Shown piece after piece: positions 55,770 through 64,000 of a stretch of DNA of 64,000 bases. This stretch comes from Eublepharis macularius (lineage: Eukaryota; Chordata; Lepidosauria; Squamata; Eublepharidae), in contig NC_072805.1 in the NCBI RefSeq assembly GCF_028583425.1, forward strand, positions 17,184,001 through 17,248,000, given 5' to 3'. Made by a program: the position numbers and the translations under genes. The stretch's first letter is position 1. Each line of letters starts with the position of its first letter. The notes beneath the pieces are model-generated. The model worked only from the letters and a program-made list of their open reading frames with translations. It was not told the DNA's origin and did not search any database.

Positions 55770-55973
55770 TAAGGGCATATTTTATCCTTGTGTACTAGAT
55801 AAACCAAATGATAGGACTGTATCAACAGCCTTGATTAGGAAGCCACCCTTGTCCTGTACAAAGTGCATCCTTTCAAGCACACAAAGTAATATTGTGCTTT
55901 TTGAATTCGGCCATCTGTTGTAGTTGCCAGGAATGAAAGTTCCAGTTGCCCACAGTATTCGCTTCCTTTCAGC
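55770..55973 (+). promoter_or_regulatory. Putative proximal promoter of CYP2 gene B
   Basis: Aligns with 3427-3654 but lacks the 25 bp that hold the TATA-like and GTTAAT sites in gene A. The inverted CCAAT box is changed (GATAGG instead of GATTGG). Confidence 0.35.
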
Positions 55974-56132
55974 ATGGAAATTTTCAGCTGGCTGCTGGTG
56001 GTATTCCTCATATTGTACCTTTTCTGGAAGACTGTTTGTCCCAAACAATTCCCCCCAGGACCGATGCCTCTACCATTCATTGGAAATTTGTTGCAGGTCA
56101 GCATCGGTAGTCCCCTGAAGGACCTTGATAAG
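55974..56132 (+). CDS. CYP2 gene B exon 1
   Basis: 159 bp ending GATAAG|gttggt; [18 protein letters not shown] anchor and hinge. Confidence 0.9.
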
Positions 56133-59100
56133 GTTGGTCCCTTTTCCATTATCTTCAAATTGTGAATTTTTCATCCCTGCTGTTCCTAGACAACCCCACT
56201 TCACCCGGGCCGTTTCCACACGTCCTGGCATAGCGTTAAACTCACAGAACGAGAGTGTCTTCCTGGCACGATATCTGATGTTATTGCTCCATGAGTCCTG
56301 TCTTGTGGTGTGATGATGTCAGAAATTGCGCCAGGAAGACACTCTCGTTCCGTGAGTTTAGCGCTATGCCGGGACATGTGGAAACGGCCCAGCATATTGC
56401 TTCTCCTCTGTGCAGTTCTACTTCTAACCAACTTCACACACACACCACACACACAATTTGTTTCCTATATTTCTCCTGTGAAACAAAGGCATTTTTCAGT
56501 TTTACTTGTGCATCTATTAATTAATTAGCATTACCTGTTAAAAGAATATGCATCTGTGCATGGAATGTGGACTTTTCATACGTTCCTCTCCATTCTGGCA
56601 ACCCCTTTCAACCTCCAGAAATCTAACACTGATCTAGGGTTGCCGAGGTCCCAGGGGGAAAAGTGGGCATGCAGGGGGGGGCAGGGGGCAGCAGAATACT
56701 TATCTCCTGTGCATGCACTCCCCCATCCCACTGAACTGGCTTTAGTGTTTCCTTCCTTGTGTTTGAAAATGATGTCATTTTCCAGCATAAAGGAAGAACT
56801 GTGGGGCTCACCAGAGGCAAAAATCGCCCATTCGGAGCCTTCAGTGAATTATGGGGTATGCTGAAACCCCCCAAAGGGCAATTTATGTCTTTAGCTCACC
56901 CCACGAGTTTTCCTTCATGCTGCAAAATGGTGTCGTTTTCTGGCACAAGAGAGGAAAGGCTGGGTGTATTGAAGCAAGCTCAATGGGATGGCGGAGTGCA
57001 CGCATGTGCTTCCCCCCTCCCCCCCCCCGGTGCCTTCTCCCACGCCAGCCAGCTAAGTGAAACCGCAGTGGCAGGTGGGGTGGTGGTTCCCCTGCTCTCA
57101 GCGGAGGGATGGCAAGCTACCCTTATCACATATTTCTCAGATCTCCTGTAGTGGACCTGCATTTTCCTCACCTTCCCTGGTTACAGCAACCTGCCTCCCA
57201 GCCTCCTCCCAGGGAACATAAGCAATAAAAAATATTATGAGCAGTGGGGAGAAGTTAGATAGCCTCTCCCTTGGTCGCTTCGAATACTGCAGTACCCGCT
57301 TTCATAGGGCAGAAGTAAGAAATTTTGCCTTGCATAGCACCAGGAAAGAGAGTAGAACAGCAAGCAAATAGCATATACTTTGGCTTTTATAGAATCCTAT
57401 TGGGATAACTCTGTTGAGGAGGGTACGTCTGCTGCGTGTCCTGGGGGGGGAGACTGAGGGACTATGCGCTGGATTCTCTTCTGCTTTGCTGCTGGGGCAG
57501 AAAAGGCTTCAGGCTGCCATGGGCAGGGCCGGCTTCCTACACCCGAGTAGTAACAGGGAAGGTGAAGGGTGGGTGTAGATAGAAGGAGAGGATCTCTCTC
57601 TCTCTCTGGTGGGCCTTACTGCAGGTGAGAGCAGCATTCCGGCTGGTATTGGCACAGTCTTCTAGAGCAACTGAAATGGAGAGCAACTGTATGGCGATAA
57701 CCTTTGAGCTTTCACCCTAATTACACAGAGAGGAATGCTATCCAACACCACGATGAGCATGCATTGGTCAACGTGTGTTGAGGCAAGAAAATGGCCTTAA
57801 TTGTAAAATTTGGGGAACAGGAGACGGGCTTGATTATATACCAGAAGAAGCAAAGATTTCATAATCCCGTTCTTGATGCCTGCCGCTACATTTCAGAGCC
57901 CTTGTAGCTGATCCAGCAACTCTTCAAATGCCACAGTACTAACCTATGGCTGTTTCCTTTCAGTATGCACAGAAATATGGACCCATATTCACTTTGTATT
58001 TGGGAGGAGAACCTTTTGTCTTTGTTCAGGGATTTTCATTGGTGAAAGAGGTCCTACTGACGAGAGGAGCGGAATTTGCTGGAAGACCAGAAAATGCTAT
58101 TGTTGAGGCTATCAATAATAAAAAAGGTACCTGAAGATGATTTCCAAGTTTGCCTTTCCTCTGATTGGTTCATCCCTCTATCTTTGCAAAAGACTCATGT
58201 CACTTATTGTTTAGTGCAGGAATCCGTGGATTTATGAAAACATTTCTTCCCACGCCATTGTGCCTCATCAGCCACAAGTCAAAAATCGCCTATGAAGGCT
58301 TTTCCAGACATGTATTTTATTATGCTTTTATTACAGCACTCAAGAGCAACATGTAGTTTGTCAAGAACAGCTGATTCTGCATGCGCTGGATAATGCACTT
58401 CCAATCCTCTTTATAGACCATTTGGAACAGATTTTTTCATGTGCAGAACAAAAAATCCACCTCAAACGACTGATAAAGTGCATTAAAAGTGCATTATCCA
58501 ACATGTGCGGAATCAGCCATAATTGCACTTTGGAATTCTGTGAAGAATGTGTTTTTTTAAATCCCACAATGACCTATTGGCTAGTGCTTGTGAGCTTGCT
58601 TAATATGTCAGTGCACAAGCAATGTTTCTATGCGCAGTCTGCAAATCGGAGACTCCCACAAGAGGTTAAGAGCCCTGTGGTGCAAAGTGGTAAGCTGCAG
58701 TACTGCAGCCCAAGTTCTGCTCACAACCTGAGTTTGATCCTGGCAGAAGCTGGGTTCAAGTAACCATCCCAAGGTTGACTCAGCCTTCCATCATTCCGAG
58801 GTCAGTAAAATGAGTACCCAGTTTCCTGACTGGGGAAGGCAATGGCAAACTACCCCATAACAAAGAAAACGTCGTGATGTGACATCCCCCCCATGGGTCA
58901 GTAAAGACTCGGTGCTTGCACCTCTACCTTTTACCTACAAGAGGTTAGCTCCATGAGGGCATGTTCTGGCCTTTGTCTTTTATTGTCACAAATACATGGA
59001 TTGCAGGAGCCAGGGCCTTATGTACAAATGTTTGTATACTGCGAATATATGAAACATAGATGCTGCAAAGAACATGAGATCGGCTGTACAATTTTGCTTC

Positions 59101-62100
59101 CTGGGAATCTCAGACTGTTTCTCAAAGAAATAGGCTAAAATAAAGTATGTAAGGGGATTTCTTCTGGTAAGGTGATCTGTGAATTTCCCATGCTGAAGAT
59201 ACAGATCAAGGAATTTATACCCATTTTCAATTTTCACTCTTGTCTTTTTGCAGGGCTACTCTTCGCACCCTACGGGCAAGTATGGAAGGAGCAAAGAAGA
59301 TTTTTGCTGATGTGTCTTAGAAATTTGGGGTTGGGCAAAACATCCATGGAGGAAAAGATCCTGGATGAGGCTTCTTACTTAATGGAAATGTTTGAGGGAA
59401 ACATGAGTGAGTTAACACAAGGTGGACAGCTTGCTGATGGGTGGGACTGGGACCCCCCCCCCCCCGCAACCACATCACTTCTCTGAAGGGAGGAAATAGG
59501 ATTTGCCAAGAGTTTAGAAGACATAATGAAATTAAGATCCCATGTGAACCTAAGATTGCTTTGCTAAGTCTTTTCCCAAAAGAAATATAGACTAAATCTA
59601 AATATCTCATTAGAAAGGTATTCATGGTAGTGAGATTATTGCTTGGACAAAACAAGAAACTTTATCACAGGTCAGGACTTGACTTCATAAGATCTGGTAC
59701 ATCATGATGGGGGTGGGGGAATCTGTATACAGAGCTATATGGGAAGTGGTAGTTCATGATGAGATATCTACGACTAAACATGGGCATGAACGGAAAACCC
59801 CCCGAACAAGCTGTTTGTTGTCCGTTGCCATCCATGAACAACGAATAGTAACGAATGCGACCCTGTTCACAAACATGTTCGTTATTCATTGTTTGTGGTC
59901 CCTTAAAGATCCCTTCAAATTATCAGCTGTCAGGAGGCCTGGGGAATTCCCCCCACTGCCTGCCAGCTGATAGTTTAAAGGGCCCTTTCCTGCCACATGC
60001 ACCACACAAACTGACCTTCCCAATGTCCAATACCCACCAAATTTGCAGGGGACATAGTCCTCTCTGTCCTCTGAAGACCCCCCATGTTTCAGAGAGATTG
60101 CACCCCAGGAAAGGCATGATCCATGTGTCCTCCCCCCCTTTGCTGTCATTTTCTGTTCACAGTGGCAAAAACGGGACTCTCTGCTGGAAGTACTTTGAAG
60201 GGTTAAAGCCAGAAGGAACTCCAGAAGGAGTTAAGACAGAGTTCAGTCCCTGCCATTGCCAGGAGAATTGATTGAAAGGCCCCAGACTGTCTGGCTTGAC
60301 GAACGGCTGACGAAGGCAACGAACAAGGCTTGCAACGACCACTTGTTCGTTTAGAACGGAGCCTCACAAATGGCTTGTTCTCGAACAGACGAACGGGCTG
60401 TTTGTGGGTTTTTTCCATTCGTAATGCTGTTCGTGCCCATGTCTATCTACAACTAATTGGCAACCATTTATACTGGAATAGGACTGAAAATATTATTAGA
60501 GGAAATTCTAAATTATATATCGTTGCCTGGAAAGTGTGTATTTATGATTAATTATAATGTACTTTGACCATTATGATAATTGGGAAAATTCAGGCAGGCT
60601 GCTAATGAGTGTGACCCCCCACCAAGTCATATCTCTGAAGAGAGGAAGTAGGGTTGGCCCAGACTCTAAATTCAGCTTCCTGGCCAATTCAAGAGATACC
60701 CCAAAGCTGAGGGGAGTGATGGAGGAGGGGCTCATGGCCTTCCATGAGGATTCCAGTGTTTGTGCAATCAATTATATAAACTACCCTTTTGTTGCCCACT
60801 TAATTCCACAGATGTGCCATTTGACCCCTGGGGTTTCATTGAGAGCGCAGTGGCAAACATCATTTCCACCGTTGTATATGGGAAGCGTTTTAATTATGAC
60901 GATAAGTCACTGACAAAAGTGTTGGGCCTGATCCATGAGACTACTACAGTGATTATAGGACCTTGGGCGCAGGTACCAAACTTACAGGACTATGGAAAAA
61001 TGTGTTTTCAGATGTTTCTCACCAGGTATTTCTAATGAGCAGGTGGGATATTTTGCTTAAACTCTGTGAGTTTCATGGATGTCTCACAACTTTAATTTTA
61101 TTTTTATTACAAATTGAAACTAAGCTACTTTTAACCACTTAGCTACTATTCACTAACTTGCTTACTTCCTTACTCACTTACCTTTCTGGCAGAGACCTGA
61201 GATTAATTAGAAATTTTAAAAATAATGCAAGAAATATATAACAATGCAGGAGAATTAGATGAAGAAGATGAGAAACAATGCAATAAAAGAGTACAATGTA
61301 ATAATGCATTAAGGTTGGATGACAAAGATTAGGGAACAATGCAATAGGATCAGGGCTTTTTTTCAGCTGGGTGGAACGGAGTTCCGGAACCTCTAGAAAA
61401 TGGTCACATGGCTGGTGGCCCCGCCCCCTGATCTCCAGACGGAGGAGAGTTTAGATTGCCCTCTGTCTGGAGATCAGGGGGCGGGGCCACCAGCCATGTG
61501 ACCATTTTCGCGGAGGGCAATTTAAACTTCTAAAAACTCTCCCCTTGTTCCAGCTGACCCAAAGGGACGTCATTGGCCCTGGAAGCATGCATGCACTTTG
61601 CACGTGCACATGTGGTACCGGGGCACCACCTCCCGCCAAGAGTTGCCCCCTGTACTGGCAACCCACTGAGTTCCACCACCTCTTTTCCTAGAAAAAAGCC
61701 CTGAATAAGATCAAACACTAGTTTGATCTTATTGCATTACTGTACTTACTACAATAAGCCAAGAACGAAGGTGGGAATTTGCATGCCCTTAGGTGACGCA
61801 TCAGTTCCTCCTAATCCTGCAATAGCCCACTGCTGTGCTAACATTGTATTAGTGCAGTAGTGAAATCAAATAATATATTAGCTTATTGACAGGTTTCTCA
61901 ATTGGTAAAACGAACTTTTGTTGTTTCCTTTGGCTCCATTCTGGACTCCTCCTGTGCCTCTGAAGTTCTTGTTTTGGCTTGCAGTGCCTGGTGGCCTCTG
62001 AAATCTCCCTCAGCCATAGAGATCATTGCTAGACAAATTGCTCGATTAAGTTAATCATTGGCTCTTCTTCTTGCTGGCAGCTTTACAATGCAGTGCCATT

Positions 62101-62254
62101 TGTGCGCAGGCTTCCTCTTCCACACCAGGCTGTATTCAAGACTGCAAAGAAGGTTGCTGCATTCACCACAAAAGAAGTTGAAGAGCACAGGGCAACTCTT
62201 GTCCCTGGAGACCACCGAGACATAATTGATGCCTATTTGGAAGAAATACAGAAG
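55974..62254 (+). CDS. Cytochrome P450 family 2 protein, partial (gene B, exons 1-5 in window)
   Basis: Tandem sister of the CYP2 gene at 3655-24816. Exons: 55974-56132, 57964-58126, 59254-59406, 60812-60972, 62081-62254, with exactly the same exon lengths, phases and GT-AG borders. The reading is open throughout and shows the anchor, the PPGPMPLPF hinge and WKEQRR. Exons 6-9, including the I-helix, ExxR and haem Cys, lie past the window end, so activity cannot be judged. Protein differences from gene A by exon are about 9/53, 0/54, 10/51, 11/54 and 13/58. Several are in regions that line the substrate pocket in CYP2 proteins (inferred from position), so altered substrate range is possible. 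Confidence 0.9.
56207..56390. mobile_element. Palindromic element, GGGCCGTTTCCACA family, in intron 1 of gene B
   Basis: Inverted ends GGGCCGTTTCCACACGTC and GACATGTGGAAACGGCCC with arms AACGAGAGTGTCTTCCTGGC and complement. Gene A keeps the uninterrupted site (about 4170-4190). The element inserted after the duplication. Confidence 0.8.
57592..57607. repeat. (TC)n microsatellite
   Basis: Eight TC units; shorter at the homologous place in gene A (about 5835). Confidence 0.85.
57964..58126 (+). CDS. CYP2 gene B exon 2
   Basis: 163 bp, phase 0 to 1, identical protein to gene A exon 2. Confidence 0.92.
58669..58936 (+). mobile_element. tRNA-derived SINE, Sauria-SINE type
   Basis: Flanked by an 11-bp target duplication ACAAGAGGTTA (58658-58668 and 58937-58947). 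tRNA-like head (GTGGTGCAAAGTGGTAAGC, GAGTTTGATCC) and the tail GGGTCAGTAAAGACTCGGTG..CCTTTTACC. That tail resembles Bov-B LINE 3' ends, as described for Sauria SINEs. The empty site is intact in gene A (about 6905-6916). Confidence 0.85.
59254..59406 (+). CDS. CYP2 gene B exon 3
   Basis: 153 bp, phase 1 to 1 (gcag|GGCTACTC ... AACATGA|gtgagt); C-helix WKEQRR kept. Confidence 0.92.
59775..60445. mobile_element. hAT-type non-autonomous element in intron 3 of gene B
   Basis: Ends TAAACATGGGCATGAACGG and GTTCGTGCCCATGTCTA, with 8-bp target duplications TCTACGAC/TCTACAAC (59767-59774 and 60446-60453). 671 bp without coding capacity. Gene A lacks it. Confidence 0.85.
60812..60972 (+). CDS. CYP2 gene B exon 4
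   Basis: 161 bp, phase 1 to 0 (acag|ATGTGCCA ... GCGCAG|gtacca). Confidence 0.92.
61351..61703. mobile_element. hAT-type element in intron 4 of gene B
   Basis: Ends CAGGGCTTTTTTTCAGCTGG and CCTAGAAAAAAGCCCTG, with 8-bp target duplications AATAGGAT/AATAAGAT (61343-61350 and 61704-61711). Same family as 50003-50252. Gene A keeps the empty site near 9260. Confidence 0.88.
62081..62254 (+). CDS. CYP2 gene B exon 5
   Basis: 174 bp, phase 0 to 0 (gcag|CTTTAC ... CAGAAG|gtaccc); last exon of gene B inside the window. Confidence 0.92.
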
Positions 62255-63544
62255 GTACCCAGCTTCTCATCCTGATTTCGCATGCAGTGTTTTCTTACTG
62301 CATCAACTAGGGAAATGGCCACAAGTGTTTTTTTTTTCTTTACTGAGCAATAGCAAAAGATGGCATTGACCACAAAAAAAAAAAAAGTTCAAGAGACAGC
62401 GCTGATTGAATTTTGAATTTGACAAGTTCCTGAGTGAATTTTGACATTTTCATTTTTAAAAATAAATGTGGAAATCCAAAATTGTGACAATAATCCCTCT
62501 GCCACTTTATTTAAAAGTTTTTTTAAAAAAGTAATTCATGCTTACAGATCACAAGTGTTTCGTTTCCGTTAGAATCAAAATGCCATCTTCTGACTAATTT
62601 TAAATATAGAGTTGTGTGTACAAGGAATGCTAGACCCAGGGGATCTTGGGAGGAATTGACAATAATTACAACTTGGCTGGAGGGGAAGGGCCTCCGTAGG
62701 CACAGAAAATGCTGTTGGCTCAGTTCCCACATGACATTGTCCACATGAAGGTGTCCCAAGGATCGCTGGAGGGTTGCTTGTAGTGTGAAAGTAGACCTCC
62801 ATTTTATTGATAACAAACAACTGCAATATAGTCGCTGTCACAGGACTTAATGGCTACAAGTGGATTATCATTTGTCTCACACACATACAAGTGGGAGACC
62901 TGCCAGGACTCACAGTGGCCATCTCGTTTCCCTCCATATGTCCCTCCCTCTCCTTCCTCTTTTTGTACCCGTCAGCTCCCCGTAGCTTTCCCCCTTTCCC
63001 TGTTTTCTTCTCTCTCTCCCATCCACCTTTATCTCCTCTCCAGACTTTTGCTTTCCCTTGTTCCCTCCCTTGGGCAGCCTGTCCTGTTTTCTTCTCTGGT
63101 GCCACCTTCTGCCGATATCCAGCAATTGGTGGGAAAACCTCCGGGAGATTGCCCACCGCTATTGGACACCTGGGAAACCTACCTCCGATGCATTTTTTTA
63201 AAATTTTAGATTTTTCTGCAAACCTGTGCCTCCCTCGAGTTTGGAGAACTCTCTGGTCTCTCAGTGATCCTATCATCTGGATTTTTTGATCTACACTCTA
63301 GTGACTAGTTCAGAATTGCATTTAATGATATATACATGGAAACACACACACGGAATCACAGGATTTACCAGTTTGGTGTTCTCTGGTTGGTCAATAAAGC
63401 AGGAATCTTTTTTTAGATTGTTTAAGATTACTTTATATTAACATTATTACCCAGAGGATTCTAAAACAGTCTTTGAGCTTACTCCTCTGCAGGATAACCA
63501 TGCACCCCTCCCTAACTCTCTGTTTGGTATGTTCCTTCCCACAC

Positions 63545-63690
63545 AGCTTCTCAGAGCTCTCTCAACCCCACCCACTTCACAGGGTGATTGCTGTGGGGAT
63601 AATAATAACATACTTTGTAAACCACTGAGTGGGTGTTAAGCTGTCCTGAAGGGCTGTATATAAAACGAATGTTATCATTGTTGTTATTCC
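63545..63690 (+). mobile_element. 3' half of a tRNA-derived SINE in intron 5 of gene B
   Basis: Corresponds to the 3' half of the SINE at 11390-11634 in gene A. Its 5' half and about 60 bp of flank are missing, a deletion in copy B. Confidence 0.7.
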
Positions 63691-64000
63691 AATGTTTCCT
63701 AAAAATACATCTAGTGGTTGTTAAGAAATATAAAACTGTATCAGGAAGTTGTGACATATTTTGCATACTCTAAGAGGGAAACTTACTATCCACTCCTATA
63801 TGGGGAAAGCATTCAAGAAAAAATGAATTTGGAACAATATTGAAAAATCCTGGCGCTCCTCTTATCATCGCGTGTGAATTGGCCCATAAGCCGAAGGGAT
63901 CAAGCTTAGGTGAGAAATATCCCTCCCCCCCAAGACTGAACAGAATATTTAGGGGATGAACAGAACATGGAGTCTTGGGTTACTATGTGAATGAGAAATA

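Larger units (their letters stand above)
55271..64000 (+). repeat. Segmental duplication, copy B (CYP2 gene 5' half)
   Basis: Collinear with 1982-12269. Private insertions here are 56207-56390, 58669-58936, 59775-60445 and 61351-61703. A stretch equal to about 3840-4138 of copy A is absent. The window ends about 125 bases before the expected exon 6. Confidence 0.85.

Noticed and set aside
62255-64000. Exon 6 of CYP2 gene B
   Set aside because: By alignment with gene A it should start about 125 bases past the window end; nothing matching it is inside.

Overview
The window looks like nuclear DNA of a squamate reptile, most likely a lizard. The grounds are the repeat mix (L2-like and L1-like LINEs, a tRNA-derived SINE with the Sauria-SINE type tail, 5S rRNA-derived SINEs, many short hAT-type and palindromic elements) and two spliced vertebrate cytochrome P450 family 2 genes. 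No bacterial operons, rRNA genes, functional tRNA genes or CRISPR arrays were seen. Species and CYP2 subfamily cannot be fixed from the sequence alone.

Layout. 1-1981: decayed transposable elements. 1982-12269 and 55271-64000 are two copies of one tandem segmental duplication, about 53 kb apart, same strand. Copy A carries a complete nine-exon CYP2 gene (coding exons 3655-24816, 488 codons, all phases consistent and all P450 landmarks present). Copy B carries exons 1-5 of a sister gene (55974-62254); the window ends just before its exon 6. Each copy has gained its own transposons, and the other copy often keeps the empty site, so the order of many insertions can be read. The coding exons differ more (about 12-13% in exons 3-5) than several intron stretches (about 1-2%), while exon 2 is almost identical: a mosaic that points to gene conversion, selection, or both.

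Intron 8 of the first gene (17067-24628) holds an antisense L1 with a 16-bp target duplication. Nested in it are an ORF1-only L1 derivative (20572-21730, 14-bp target duplication) and a possible solo LTR. 24817-29497 is intergenic and full of SINEs, palindromic elements and a decayed LINE.

29498-42292 is a young endogenous retrovirus-like element with two LTRs (1391 and 1390 bp, three base differences and one length difference in a C run), a 4-bp target duplication, a primer binding site matching tRNA-Ala, a gag frame, a coiled-coil frame that follows gag in the position where gamma/epsilon-type viruses carry pol, and a large env frame. No reverse transcriptase or integrase is recognisable anywhere inside it. 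It also has a leader with imperfect tandem repeats and a 3' region with 21 exact copies of the heptamer ATGAATT in about 830 bp. This pol-less gag-coiled coil-env layout is the least familiar thing in the window.

42293-55270 is intergenic: LINE fragments, SINEs, hAT-type elements, a pair of diverged direct repeats 8 kb apart, and several kilobases with no recognisable gene.
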